DNA from: Hyphomonadaceae bacterium
GTDB taxonomy: Bacteria; Pseudomonadota; Alphaproteobacteria; Caulobacterales; Hyphomonadaceae
Reading direction: 5' to 3'
NCBI GenBank assembly: GCA_028285145.1
Contig: JANQQC010000045.1
Span: 1-64,000 of the forward strand
DNA: 64,000 bases
The notes beneath the pieces were generated by a model. The model searched no databases. It was not told the origin of the DNA and saw only the letters and a list, made by a program, of their open reading frames with translations. The position numbers were made by a program, and so were the translations under genes. Below are positions 1 through 8,470 of the stretch, in pieces; within the stretch, counting starts at the first letter, position 1, and every line of letters begins with the position of its first letter.

Positions 1-2
1 AC

Positions 3-70
3 GCGCGCGGACGCCGAGGCGTCCACCCTTAGCGCACTCACACTCAACGGATGCCCCGGCGTCCGCGCGC
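3..70. repeat. Long inverted repeat (hairpin) at left edge
   Basis: Bases 3-24 are the reverse complement of bases 49-70 except at two positions, one of which would be a G-U pair in RNA. The loop is about 24 bases. The stem is very GC-rich. No T-run follows, so it could be the end of an upstream gene's transcript or a REP-like palindrome. A second small palindrome (CCTGCC-TC-GGCAGG type) lies at about 76-92. I see no gene in bases 1-155. Confidence 0.5.
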
Positions 71-155
71 AAAGCCCTGCCTCCGGCAGGCTTGCTCAAT
101 CTCAACACCCGGACGTGGACACACGGGCCGGCTCAAGGCGCAGGGAGAGACTGCC

Positions 156-455
156 ATGACGAGGAGAAAACACCGGCGCTCAGACGCGCTCACCGAGGCC
201 GCCCTGCGCGGCCGGGCCGAGCGGGCCCGCCGGACCGGGGATGAAGCCGGGCTCGCCCGCGCGCTGGCGAGCCTGTCCCGTCTCAAGCGGCTTGCCGCCT
301 TTACCCCGCCTGCGGACCCTATGCTCAGTGATGAGGCCCGCTTCGAGGCGATGAGCGATGATGAATTCTACGCCAAGCTGGCGCGTCTTAATGACGGGCT
401 CGCCGGGACGCGGGAAGGGGAAGATAAGGGACTCGACTCCGATATATGTTCTTGA
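156..455 (+). CDS. Small hypothetical protein, 99 aa
   Basis: I do not recognise this protein. The ATG at 156 follows a purine-rich ribosome binding site (AGGGAGAGA) by about five bases. An open frame continues upstream to 51, but its translation looks like the left-edge hairpin, so the later start was chosen. The first half is rich in Arg and Ala; the second half is acidic, with a DDEFYAKL segment. No signal peptide or membrane segment is visible. It precedes the VOC gene in the same direction by 33 bases. It is probably real given the ribosome site, but function is unknown. Confidence 0.5.
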   Translation: MTRRKHRRSDALTEAALRGRAERARRTGDEAGLARALASLSRLKRLAAFTPPADPMLSDEARFEAMSDDEFYAKLARLNDGLAGTREGEDKGLDSDICS

Positions 456-488
456 TACGTTCCGGTTCTCATCACGCTGGAGAATACA

Positions 489-863
489 ATGATTGGATAT
501 GTCACACTCGGCACGGCGGACATTGCCCGCGCGGCGAAATTCTATGATGCCATCGCTGAGGAAATGGGCGTTGGCCGGATGATGGGTTCTGAAGATGAGA
601 ACTTCATTGCCTGGGGCGAGCCGGGCGGTTCGGCAGGCATTGGCCTGACCAAGCCCTTCGATGGCCAGCCGGCCAGTGTCGGCAATGGCGTCATGGTCGC
701 CTTTCAGGCAAAGGACGCCGATCATGTGAAGCGGATCTATGACCGGGCCATGTCGCTCGGCGCGACCGATGAAGGCGCACCGGGCCCGCGCGGCGACAGC
801 GGCTTTTATGCCGGCTATTTCCGCGATCCGGACGGCAACAAGCTGAATGCCTTCTGTATGTAA
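489..863 (+). CDS. VOC (glyoxalase/bleomycin resistance) family protein
   Basis: This 124-residue protein has the single vicinal-oxygen-chelate layout: MIGYVTLGTADIARAAKFYD at the start and a DPDGNKLNAF strand at the end. The opening matches the family's MIGYVT-GT-D-RA-FYD pattern. The usual metal ligands are not all obvious: the first strand has Tyr where many members have His, and the last strand has Asn where Glu is common. A metal-dependent reaction therefore cannot be assumed. A GGAGA site precedes the ATG. The gene is convergent with the SDR gene, 13 bases away. Family assignment is good; the substrate is unknown. Confidence 0.8.
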   Translation: MIGYVTLGTADIARAAKFYDAIAEEMGVGRMMGSEDENFIAWGEPGGSAGIGLTKPFDGQPASVGNGVMVAFQAKDADHVKRIYDRAMSLGATDEGAPGPRGDSGFYAGYFRDPDGNKLNAFCM

Positions 864-876
864 AAGGGTGTGCCGC

Positions 877-1635
877 CTAGTCGAGCACGCTGCTCAGGAT
901 TGAGCGCCCGCCATCCAGCATCAGGGTCGCGCCGGTAATGATCGCGGCTTGCGGGGAGGAGAGGTAAAGCGCGGCGTCGGCGACCTCATCGGCGAGCGCG
1001 GCGCGGCCAAGCGGCGTGCGCTGTTTCAGCCAGGGCTCGGTCTCTTCGGCGCGCGGCCGGACGGCGACTACGGCATTGGCGCGAATGCCATCTTCGGCGA
1101 GTTCCAGCGCGCCGGCCCGCATCGCGCCGAGCACGGCGCTCTGGGTGATACTGTCGGTAAAACGTCCCGGTTCGCCGAGGCGCGCATTGATGGAAAGGAC
1201 AAAGGTGATCGTGCCCATCTGCCGGGCGCGTTCCATGCCGCTGGACGGGGTGTCCTCTTGGGCCCGCATCCGGGTCGCAAACAGGCGCATGGCCAGTGCC
1301 GCCCCCCGCAGGGCCTTCATCGTGGCCTGCTCGAAGACATCGTCGTCGAACTCGAGCAGCGTGTCGGGCTCAGCGACGCGGGGAACGATCACGGCATTAT
1401 CGATCCGGTCGAAGCGCTCCAGCGCTGCGGTCAGGGCGTTCTTCAGGCCCATCTCGGTGTCGAGATCGGCCTGGGACAGGATCACCTCTTCCGGAAGCGC
1501 TTCGCGGGCCTGTGCGACGCGTTTCTTGTCCGGGTCGGCGGCGATGACATGGTGGCCTTCCTCATGGAAGCGCCGCGCAATGGCCGGGCCAACTTCCCGG
1601 CCAAGGCCGAGAATTGCTGTGACGGGCGTGGCCAA
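877..1635 (-). CDS. SDR-fold protein with degenerate active site
   Basis: This 252-residue protein follows the short-chain dehydrogenase/reductase fold from end to end. It has an N-terminal LGLGREVGPAIA nucleotide loop, a DNAVIVP strand where NNAG is usual, a FVLSINARLG strand and a C-terminal GATLMLDGG. Where active SDRs carry YxxxK this protein has TDSITQSAVLG, so both the catalytic Tyr and Lys appear replaced (by Asp and Gln). The N-terminal TG pair is LG. It may bind a nucleotide or partner without reducing a substrate. It lies two bases upstream of the membrane protein gene's stop, and both read on the minus strand. Fold certain, activity doubtful. Confidence 0.82.
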   Translation of the reverse strand: MATPVTAILGLGREVGPAIARRFHEEGHHVIAADPDKKRVAQAREALPEEVILSQADLDTEMGLKNALTAALERFDRIDNAVIVPRVAEPDTLLEFDDDVFEQATMKALRGAALAMRLFATRMRAQEDTPSSGMERARQMGTITFVLSINARLGEPGRFTDSITQSAVLGAMRAGALELAEDGIRANAVVAVRPRAEETEPWLKQRTPLGRAALADEVADAALYLSSPQAAIITGATLMLDGGRSILSSVLD

Positions 1636-1637
1636 GC

Positions 1638-1973
1638 CTAGGCGTCCTTCTTGGCTGCCGCGCTGGCACCGGGCGATGGTTCTCCGCGAACGGTGCGCAG
1701 ATCATCGCCGAGGATGGTCAGCCGGTCGTTCAGCCGGTGCAGCGCCATCAGAATTTCAGACAGGAGGCGCACGACGAGGAACGCAAACAGGGCGATTGAG
1801 AGCCCCGCCGCCGCCTGGATGAAGGCCGGGATAATGGAGCCGCTGAACAGCGTTCCAAGGGCCATCAGGATCACGAACACCGACAAGGCGGCGAGCAGGA
1901 TCCCCAGAAAGAATACACCTGTCTTGATCAGCGCTGGTGATAGCGCACGGTCCTGATTCAATAAGTCTTTCAT
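1638..1973 (-). CDS. Small membrane protein, DUF4282-like
   Basis: The protein has 111 residues with two strong membrane segments (about residues 16-40 and 45-70). A polar tail follows that contains LHRLNDRLTILGDDLR and ends in Ala/Lys. The ATG at 1973 is preceded by GGAGGTAGGT, a near-perfect ribosome site, so an upstream in-frame start at 2018 was rejected. The two-helix layout with a trailing amphipathic helix resembles DUF4282, a family of unknown role. It is transcribed with the degenerate SDR downstream. Confidence 0.65.
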   Translation of the reverse strand: MKDLLNQDRALSPALIKTGVFFLGILLAALSVFVILMALGTLFSGSIIPAFIQAAAGLSIALFAFLVVRLLSEILMALHRLNDRLTILGDDLRTVRGEPSPGASAAAKKDA

Positions 1974-2027
1974 ACCTACCTCCGGATCCCGCTCGGGGGA
2001 TCCGAGGCGGCGCTGCAAATATTGAGC

Positions 2028-2195
2028 CTAGCTCGCCTGCAGGTGTCGCAGCTCCTCCTTAATTCGGAGTTTCTGTCGCTTCAGTTGCTGGACCTGCGTG
2101 CTGTCATGGGTGGGTCGTTTCTGCTCCGTCTCGATCTTCTCATCGAGCTTGCGGTGGCGCACGGACAATTCTTCGATCCGACCTTGCAATGACAT
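2028..2195 (-). CDS. YdcH/DUF465 family small protein
   Basis: A 55-residue protein starts MSLQGRIEELSVRHRKLDEK and ends RIKEELRHLQAS. This is the DUF465 (YdcH) pattern of two short charged helices: LxxRHxxLDxxI, then LKxxKLxIKEELxxL. It is found widely in alphaproteobacteria as a cytoplasmic helical hairpin of unknown role. A purine-rich stretch (AGAAGGAGT, revealed on the minus strand upstream) serves as ribosome site. It is short and easily missed by length cut-offs, but the conserved pattern makes it convincing. Confidence 0.85.
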   Translation of the reverse strand: MSLQGRIEELSVRHRKLDEKIETEQKRPTHDSTQVQQLKRQKLRIKEELRHLQAS

Positions 2196-2297
2196 GGGCA
2201 ACTCCTTCTGCTTGAAGAAAGACGATCGTGTCTTTCATGCAACAGTTAATCATAAGAGGGTGCGTCCGTCACGTGAAAACAGAGTCAGCCCGCTCGC

Positions 2298-2984
2298 CTA
2301 TGGCGCGTGCTGTCGGACCTGCGTTTTCCGGGCAAACATGGCCTCATCGGCCGCCGCCAGCACGTCTTGGGCGGTTTGCCCGCGTCGCCATGCCGCGACA
2401 CCGAAAGAGGCGGAGGGCTGAATCACGCCGTCGCTGCCATCCGGCTCGATTTTGAGGGCATGAACAGCCGCGGCGAGTTCCCTGGCCTTGGCCTCGCAGT
2501 CGGGCCGGCTCGCATGCGGCAGGATCAGCCCGAACTCATCCCCGCCAAGACGGCCAACAATATCGGATTCCCGTACATTCGATTCCAGCGCACCGGCTAC
2601 GGACACCAAAACCGCGTCGCCAGCAGCATGACCGTGGGCATCGTTCACGGCCTTGAACCGGTTGAGATCGGCAAAGATCACGCAAAGCGGCGAGCCATAT
2701 CGCTCCGCCAGCGCAATCTCCCGGCGCAGCTCCCGCTCAAAGGCCCTGCGATTGAAAACCGGGCAGAGCGCATCATGATCGGCCAGCGCTTCGGCATCGG
2801 CCAAAGACTGTTTCAGCTCCGCCACTGCTTCACGCAGGAACAGGACTTCCTCGCTGAAGGCCTCAACGGCCGCCCGGGTACGCGGATCGAGCTTTTCCAG
2901 ATCAACCCCCAAAGCCCGGATCAGCGCGCGCCGTTCCTCGCTCAGGCCGTTAATGTCGCTAAGGGGATCTTGGTCATCCGCCAT
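2298..2984 (-). CDS. Diguanylate cyclase (GGDEF domain)
   Basis: The protein has 228 residues. Residues 1-65 form a charged, coiled-coil-like helix; residues 70-225 form a GGDEF domain with an intact GRLGGDEFGLI signature. RESD sits five residues before GGDEF, which is the RxxD product-inhibition site, so the enzyme should make c-di-GMP and be feedback-controlled. There is no membrane segment or recognisable sensor domain. The start at 2984 (MADDQDPL) was chosen because the longer frame to 3191 runs through the purE promoter and start. It is divergent from purE. Confidence 0.88.
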   Translation of the reverse strand: MADDQDPLSDINGLSEERRALIRALGVDLEKLDPRTRAAVEAFSEEVLFLREAVAELKQSLADAEALADHDALCPVFNRRAFERELRREIALAERYGSPLCVIFADLNRFKAVNDAHGHAAGDAVLVSVAGALESNVRESDIVGRLGGDEFGLILPHASRPDCEAKARELAAAVHALKIEPDGSDGVIQPSASFGVAAWRRGQTAQDVLAAADEAMFARKTQVRQHAP

Positions 2985-3090
2985 TGCCTGAACCCTAGCA
3001 TACAGAGGGCAAAAGGCGAGATCGCGCCGGTTCGGCTTGACCTTGCACCGAGACACCATAAGGTCGCGCGCTTCTCCAGAGGGGGCCGAC

Positions 3091-3594
3091 ATGACAAAGG
3101 CGACTTCCAGCGGCGATGCGCTCGTCGGCGTGATCATGGGAAGCCAGTCCGATTGGCCGACAATGAAGGCCGCCTGCGATGCGCTGGACAAGCTCGGTGT
3201 GCCCTATGAAACACGCATAGTCTCGGCGCACCGCACACCGGACCGGCTCACCGACTATGCCAAGACTGCGAAATCGCGCGGGTTGAAGGCCATCATCGCG
3301 GGCGCGGGTGGCGCGGCGCATCTCCCCGGCATGGCCGCTTCGATGACGCCACTGCCTGTGCTCGGCGTTCCGGTCCAATCCAAGACGCTGTCGGGCCTCG
3401 ATAGCCTTCTCTCGATTGTTCAGATGCCGCGCGGCATTCCAGTCGCCACGCTCGCCATAGGGGAGGCGGGCGCTGCCAATGCCGGGCTTCTCGCGGCATC
3501 CATCGTTGCCCTCGAGGATGAGAGCGTTGCGACCGCTTTGGATGCTTACCGGGCCGAGCAGACCGCGGCGGTTGCGGAGACGCCCGAGCGATGA
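3091..3594 (+). CDS. purE: 5-(carboxyamino)imidazole ribonucleotide mutase PurE
   Basis: This enzyme converts N5-CAIR to CAIR in purine synthesis. The 167-residue length is normal for class I PurE. Diagnostic segments are [13 protein letters not shown] near the N terminus, VSAHRTPDR, and [12 protein letters not shown]. The ATG at 3091 follows a GAGGGGG ribosome site; an earlier in-frame ATG at 3037 has none and overlaps the divergent promoter. The stop overlaps the start of purK (ATGA), indicating translational coupling. Confidence 0.96.
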   Translation: MTKATSSGDALVGVIMGSQSDWPTMKAACDALDKLGVPYETRIVSAHRTPDRLTDYAKTAKSRGLKAIIAGAGGAAHLPGMAASMTPLPVLGVPVQSKTLSGLDSLLSIVQMPRGIPVATLAIGEAGAANAGLLAASIVALEDESVATALDAYRAEQTAAVAETPER

Positions 3595-4655
3595 GGCCAT
3601 TGCCGCCCGGCGCGGTGATCGGGATGCTCGGCGGCGGGCAGCTCGGCCGGATGATGGCCGGGGCCGCAGCCCAGCTTGGGTATGACATGCATGTGTTCAG
3701 CCCGGAGGCTGACAGCCCGGCGGGCCGGGTGTCCGCGACTGAAATAGTGGCCAACTATCTCGACGAGACCGCCTTGGAGGCGTTCGCGGCCCAATGCGAT
3801 GTCGTGACTTATGAGTTCGAAAATGTGCCGGTTGAAGCAGTCGCGATCCTGGAGGCCGCCGGCGCAACTGTTCGTCCGGGTGCGATGGCGCTTGAAAAGG
3901 CTCAGGACCGGCTGATCGAGAAGCGCTTCCTCAACGATGTCGGCATTAAGAGCGTTGCCTTTGAGGCGGTCGATGCGCCTGCAGCGATTGCGCTGGGGCT
4001 GGAGCGACTGGGCGGTGAAGGCATTCTGAAGCGCCGGCGCGAAGGCTATGACGGCAAGGGCCAGGTGCGCGTCGAGATTGGCGACGATTACGCAGCGGCC
4101 TGGAAGGCGCTTGGCGAAGCGCCCTCCATTCTGGAAGCACTGGCGCCCTTTGAGTGCGAGATCTCCGCGATTGTCGGACGTGGGGTGGACGGCACGCTCA
4201 CATCGTTCGAGCCGTCGCGAAATACGCACGTGAACGGCATTCTAAGACGCTCTGAAGTTCCGGCGCGCGTCGGCGAAGATACCGTGGCAGATGCGATTGA
4301 GCAGGCGCGCCGGCTCGCCAATGCACTGGACTATGTAGGTGTTCTGGCGCTCGAATTCTTTGTGCTGCCCGGCGGCGATCTGCTCGCCAATGAATTTGCG
4401 CCCCGCGTTCACAATTCTGGCCACTGGACGCCGGAGGCCTGCGATACCGGCCAGTTCGAGCAGCATATTCGCGCCGTTGCCGGGCTGCCTTTCGGATCTC
4501 CGGACCGCCGCTTTGATGCGGTCATGGACAATCTGCTCGGCGAGGAAGCGATCCTGGCTGCCGGGGAGCCGGGCGTAACGCTCTATGGCAAGGGTGAGCC
4601 AAGACCCGGCCGTAAGATGGGCCACAAGGTCACCCGCATTAAGCTGGCCGGCTAA
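3591..4655 (+). CDS. purK: 5-(carboxyamino)imidazole ribonucleotide synthase PurK
   Basis: PurK carboxylates AIR with ATP and bicarbonate to give N5-CAIR, the substrate of PurE. The 354-residue protein begins with [13 protein letters not shown], then shows the ATP-grasp segments [19 protein letters not shown] and the metal-binding [14 protein letters not shown] near the end. It overlaps purE by four bases. It ends one base before the convergent COQ9-family gene, leaving almost no room for a terminator. Confidence 0.96.
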   Translation: MRPLPPGAVIGMLGGGQLGRMMAGAAAQLGYDMHVFSPEADSPAGRVSATEIVANYLDETALEAFAAQCDVVTYEFENVPVEAVAILEAAGATVRPGAMALEKAQDRLIEKRFLNDVGIKSVAFEAVDAPAAIALGLERLGGEGILKRRREGYDGKGQVRVEIGDDYAAAWKALGEAPSILEALAPFECEISAIVGRGVDGTLTSFEPSRNTHVNGILRRSEVPARVGEDTVADAIEQARRLANALDYVGVLALEFFVLPGGDLLANEFAPRVHNSGHWTPEACDTGQFEQHIRAVAGLPFGSPDRRFDAVMDNLLGEEAILAAGEPGVTLYGKGEPRPGRKMGHKVTRIKLAG

Positions 4656-4656
4656 C

Positions 4657-5283
4657 TCAGGCGGTTTCGCTGGACTTTTGCCTGAACGGCCGCAGGAACG
4701 GCCCGAGGACTTTTGAGCCGGCCTGACCCAGCTGCATCGCGTTCTTCAGTCGGCTGGCAATATGAGCATCGATTGCCTCGCTATCGGTCTCGTCCAGCCA
4801 TTTCAAAACGATGGACGGCAGCGCGGAGGCTAGAAGGCCACGCTTGGTGTAGCGGTTATAGTCTTCTGATGTGTCGCCGGTCGCCGTCCATACCATGTCG
4901 GCAACCGACCATGTGCGCTGGGCCGGAGCGCTGACCCGCCAGGGAAGGGCTCCCCAATTGATTGCGCGGCGAACGGCTTCGCGGTGATCACTCATTTCGT
5001 CGAGCCATGCGCGCACGCCAAAAGCGACTTTCTCATGAATCCTGAGATCGGACAGGTCTTCAGCTTCGATCCTGGTGCGGGCGGCGTCTTCTGCGCGATT
5101 GAAGAAGTGCTCGACGAGATCGGCGACACCGCCCGGCGCGGCGAGCGCCTGCTCTGCTTCGGAGAGACCTGCTTCCTCCGCGGCGCGGGTTGCTGTGACA
5201 TTGGTCCAGCCGTCGAAAGCGACCTCTGGCAGGAGGGCGTCGAGCCAGGTGTCCCGGAGCAGATTTGATGGTGAACGCGTCAT
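4657..5283 (-). CDS. COQ9 family protein (ubiquinone biosynthesis helper)
   Basis: COQ9 proteins are lipid-binding TetR-fold proteins that assist hydroxylation steps of ubiquinone synthesis. The 208-residue sequence shows the N-terminal helix-turn-helix-like DGWTNVTATRAAEEAGLS and the C-terminal family block RTWSVADMVWTATGDTSEDYNRYTKRGLLASAL, including the conserved W-x-GD-S-DYN-Y-KR pattern. In alphaproteobacteria it commonly stands beside rpsU, as here, where it is divergent. A second ubiquinone-related gene (Coq4 family) lies at about 62 kb. Confidence 0.9.
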   Translation of the reverse strand: MTRSPSNLLRDTWLDALLPEVAFDGWTNVTATRAAEEAGLSEAEQALAAPGGVADLVEHFFNRAEDAARTRIEAEDLSDLRIHEKVAFGVRAWLDEMSDHREAVRRAINWGALPWRVSAPAQRTWSVADMVWTATGDTSEDYNRYTKRGLLASALPSIVLKWLDETDSEAIDAHIASRLKNAMQLGQAGSKVLGPFLRPFRQKSSETA

Positions 5284-5395
5284 GTCATATACCTAGTAGG
5301 CAAGTGGCTGCGCCCATGATATAGGCGCGTCCTTCGATTACCTATGTGGCAAGACAAAGCGGGTTTCGCCACCCGAGACAAATGGAGATTGACCC

Positions 5396-5605
5396 ATCGT
5401 ACAGATCGTCGTCCGCGACAATAATGTCGAGCAGGCCCTGCGCGCGCTGAAGAAAAAGATGCAGCGCGAAGGCCTTTTCCGGGAAATGAAAAGCCGGACC
5501 CACTTTGAAAAGCCGTCCGAAAAGCGTGCCCGCCAGCGCGCCGAAGCTGTGCGCCGTGCGCGCAAGCTGGCCCGCAAGCGAGCCCAGCGCGAAGGCCTGC
5601 TCTAG
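5396..5605 (+). CDS. rpsU: 30S ribosomal protein S21, apparent ATC start
   Basis: The frame encodes [20 protein letters not shown] at the N terminus and ends [14 protein letters not shown], which is S21 across its whole length (69 residues with the start). The codon where Met must be is ATC at 5396-5398. A TGA lies in frame six bases upstream, and the next ATG in frame is residue 22, inside the conserved region. GGAG at 5384-5387 is eight bases before the ATC, good spacing. An out-of-frame ATG at 5382 opens a 22-codon overlapping frame. A strong terminator follows at 5631. Either initiation is at AUC or the base is a sequencing error. Confidence 0.93.
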   Translation: MVQIVVRDNNVEQALRALKKKMQREGLFREMKSRTHFEKPSEKRARQRAEAVRRARKLARKRAQREGLL

Positions 5606-5630
5606 AGGCAGCTTTTCGATCGATCTGAAG

Positions 5631-5666
5631 AAAAACCCCGTGGCGGATGCTACGGGGTTTTTCTTT
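5631..5666 (+). terminator. Rho-independent terminator after rpsU
   Basis: A perfect 11-base-pair stem (AAAAACCCCGT, 5631-5641, with ACGGGGTTTTT, 5652-5662) encloses a 10-base loop. The descending arm merges into a T-rich tail (TTTTTCTTTT). It lies 26 bases after the rpsU stop. Confidence 0.93.
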
Positions 5667-5760
5667 TGTACGGACACCTGCCGCTGCGAGAGGGCAGCGT
5701 TTGTCTTGCTTATCGCCGCTGCGCGTTCAACCATGCCCTTGATTTGGGAGGATCGGCGTG

Positions 5761-7050
5761 ATGAGCACAATCAGCATTTGGAGCAATGGCCGGCGCTTGC
5801 TGGCGGCTTCGACTGTGTCCGTTCTGGCGGTGGCGTGCGCGACAGCTCCGGCAGAGGAGGTGCCGGTCGCAGCGGCCGAGATGAGCGTTGAAGCGATCCA
5901 TGAACGGGCGCTTGTCCTCGATGCCCATGCTGACATCGTCCTGCCATCGACTTCGGCGCTTTATCTTGCCTCGGACGGGCAATCCAAGGTCGCGCCATCG
6001 AAGCTTGAGGCCGGCGGCGTTGATGCTGTGGTTATGGCCGTTGCGGTCGGGCCCGGTCCGCGCACAGCTGAAGGCGATGCGGCGGCGCGCGCGGAAACTG
6101 ACGAAAAGCTCGCTGCGGTTCAGGCGCTTGTTGCAAGTTCGCCGGAGGCATTGGCGCTGGCGAGATCGGCCGATGAAATCACCGCGACTGTTGAGAACGG
6201 CCAGATCGCGCTGATCCTCGGTTTCCAGAATGCACGGGCTTTTGGCGGCGATGTCGATTCGATTGATGTGTTTTATGAGGCCGGCGTCCGCGTCTTCGGG
6301 TTCAACCATATCGGGCACAATGATTTCTCGGACTCCTCGCGCCCGGTCTTCATCTCGGAACTCGGCGCCTATGAGCCGGCTGAAGAGCATAACGGGCTGT
6401 CTGAGCTTGGCGTTGCGGCTGTTGAGCGGATCAATGCGCTCGGCGGCGTGATTGATGTCTCCCAGATGTCGAAGGCGGCGACGCTGGACGTGCTCGACCT
6501 TTCCACCGCGCCCATTATTGCGACGCACTCAAATGCTCGCACGCTGTCCAATGTCAGCCGGAACCTGTCGGACGAGGAGATCGACCGGATCGGCGAAACC
6601 GGCGGCGTGATTCATATCGCCTCGTTTGGTGCTTATCTCATCGACCTGTCGGACGAAGCCCTGCTGGCGGAGATTGATGCGGTTCGCAGCAATGCCGGCC
6701 TGCCGGCGGAATATTCTTATCCCTATGAGCTCTACTGGGAGATCGAGGACGAAGAGGCCAAGCTCGCCTTTCTCGGGTCGATGCGGGCTGTGCTCGGGCC
6801 GAGCAGTGTTGGCCGAATGGTCGATCATATCGATTATGTCGTGGAGCGGATCGGGATTGATCATGTTGGCGTCGGGACGGACTTTAATCATGGAGGCGGG
6901 ATTGGCGGTTTCACCGATGCCAGCGAGGCCATGAATGTGACCGCTGAGCTCGTAAAGCGCGGATATTCTGAAGAAGACATCGGGAAAATCTGGGGCGGGA
7001 ATTTCCTGCGTGTGCTGCGCGCGGCCGAAGAAGGGGCGAGTTCAGAATAG
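5761..7050 (+). CDS. Membrane dipeptidase, M19 family, lipoprotein
   Basis: This is a zinc dipeptidase of the renal dipeptidase family. The signal peptide ends LAVAC at about residue 26, so it is a predicted lipoprotein acting in the periplasm or at the outer membrane. Motifs are LDAHADIVLP (HxD metal site), FGFNHIGHNDF, THSNART and GVGTDFNHGGG near the C terminus, where the family has GSDFDG. The 429-residue length is typical. GGGAGG lies nine bases before the ATG; a GTG three bases earlier is possible. It ends 61 bases before the P450 gene, so both may share a transcript. Confidence 0.92.
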   Translation: MSTISIWSNGRRLLAASTVSVLAVACATAPAEEVPVAAAEMSVEAIHERALVLDAHADIVLPSTSALYLASDGQSKVAPSKLEAGGVDAVVMAVAVGPGPRTAEGDAAARAETDEKLAAVQALVASSPEALALARSADEITATVENGQIALILGFQNARAFGGDVDSIDVFYEAGVRVFGFNHIGHNDFSDSSRPVFISELGAYEPAEEHNGLSELGVAAVERINALGGVIDVSQMSKAATLDVLDLSTAPIIATHSNARTLSNVSRNLSDEEIDRIGETGGVIHIASFGAYLIDLSDEALLAEIDAVRSNAGLPAEYSYPYELYWEIEDEEAKLAFLGSMRAVLGPSSVGRMVDHIDYVVERIGIDHVGVGTDFNHGGGIGGFTDASEAMNVTAELVKRGYSEEDIGKIWGGNFLRVLRAAEEGASSE

Positions 7051-7111
7051 GGCTGATTGTCTGACGCTGGGGGAGGGATGCTATTATCATCCTAACAATG
7101 GAGATCTTGTC

Positions 7112-8431
7112 GTGAGCATTGCAGGTCAAACGCTTGAGCGGCCAAAGCTGAGCTATCGCAAGCCGGCCCGGCCTTATTATCTCGAACGCGGCGACAGTGT
7201 TTTGCCGGCGAGCGAGCTTGATCTGGAAACGCTTGATCTCGTCGATGCCGAAGTCTGGCGGCAGAACAAGATGTGGGACCGGTTCGAACGCCTCCGCAGG
7301 GAAGACCCGCTTCACTGGACGCCGGAGAGTTTTGTCGGGCCTTACTGGTCCGTCACGCGATACGAAGATGTCATGGCGATTGATGTCGACCATAAGCGCT
7401 TCTCCTCCGACGCAAAGTATGGCGGGATCACCCTTGGCTCTCCGATTGAGGGTTTCAGCGCGCCTAGTTTCATCTCCTCCGATGAGCCGGTTCATTCCGC
7501 CCAGCGCAAGACGGCTCAGCCCGCGGTCGCGCCGACCATGCTGCGCGATTATGAGCCGCTGATCCGCCAGCGCACGCGCAAGGTTCTGGACAGTCTCCCG
7601 GTCGGTGAGCCGTTTGACTGGGTCGATACGGTCTCGATTGAACTAACGGCGATGATGCTGGCCACACTGTTCAACTATCCCCAGGAGCGCCGGCGCGAGC
7701 TGACGCATTGGTCCGACATTACGACCAATCCCCGCGATCCGGACATTTGCCCCGGCGGCGTCGACCAGTGGCGCGAAGAACTCGCCGAATGCCTGCGCGT
7801 CTTCTCCGCCATCTTCGAAGAGCGCAAATCCGCCCCGCCTTCGCCGGACCTGATGAGCCTGCTGGCCCATGGCGAGGCGACGCGGGACATGAACCCGCAG
7901 GAGCTGCTCAGCAATGTCATCCTGCTGATCATTGGCGGTAATGACACGACCCGCAATTCCATGTCCGGCGGGCTGTATGCGTTGAACCAGTTCCCGGAAG
8001 AATATGACAAGCTGAAAGCTGATCCGTCGCTCATCCCGAACATGGTCTCGGAGATGATCCGCTGGCAGACGCCGCTTTCATATATGCGGCGCACCGCGCT
8101 CGAAGATGTCGAGATGCACGGCAAGACGATCCGAAAGGGCGACCAGATCGCCATGTGGTACATCTCCGGAAACCGGGATGAAAACTTTTGGGACGAAGAT
8201 CCCAACCGCCTGATCATCGACCGCAAACAGGCGCGCAATCATATCTCCTTTGGCTTTGGCATTCATCGCTGCGTCGGCAATCGCCTGGCCGAGCTTCAGC
8301 TGCGCATCCTCTGGGAAGAGATCCTTGAACGGTTCGAGCATATTGAAGTGATCGACGAGCCAAGCTTCGTGCCGAGCTCATTCGTACACGGATATAGCTG
8401 GCTGCCGGTCGTCTGCCATCCGAAGGGCTGA
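7112..8431 (+). CDS. Cytochrome P450, CYP153 family (alkane hydroxylase type)
   Basis: CYP153 enzymes are soluble bacterial P450s that hydroxylate the terminal carbon of alkanes and fatty acids. The 439-residue protein carries the subfamily's I-helix LLIIGGNDTTRNSMSGG, the K-helix region MIRWQTPLSYMRRTALED, and the heme loop SFGFGIHRCVGNRLAE with the Cys ligand. The start is a GTG at 7112, eight bases after GGAG; longer readings run into the preceding gene. No ferredoxin or ferredoxin reductase gene is in the window, so redox partners must be encoded elsewhere. Confidence 0.95.
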   Translation: MSIAGQTLERPKLSYRKPARPYYLERGDSVLPASELDLETLDLVDAEVWRQNKMWDRFERLRREDPLHWTPESFVGPYWSVTRYEDVMAIDVDHKRFSSDAKYGGITLGSPIEGFSAPSFISSDEPVHSAQRKTAQPAVAPTMLRDYEPLIRQRTRKVLDSLPVGEPFDWVDTVSIELTAMMLATLFNYPQERRRELTHWSDITTNPRDPDICPGGVDQWREELAECLRVFSAIFEERKSAPPSPDLMSLLAHGEATRDMNPQELLSNVILLIIGGNDTTRNSMSGGLYALNQFPEEYDKLKADPSLIPNMVSEMIRWQTPLSYMRRTALEDVEMHGKTIRKGDQIAMWYISGNRDENFWDEDPNRLIIDRKQARNHISFGFGIHRCVGNRLAELQLRILWEEILERFEHIEVIDEPSFVPSSFVHGYSWLPVVCHPKG

Positions 8432-8470
8432 GTGCGGCGCGGTCTGACATCTCTGAAACCCTCATTGTGA

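Noticed and set aside
949-1641. Long plus-strand open frame opposite the SDR gene
   Set aside because: It is antisense to a clear SDR fold; its Gly/Arg-rich translation is what GC-rich coding DNA gives on the other strand.
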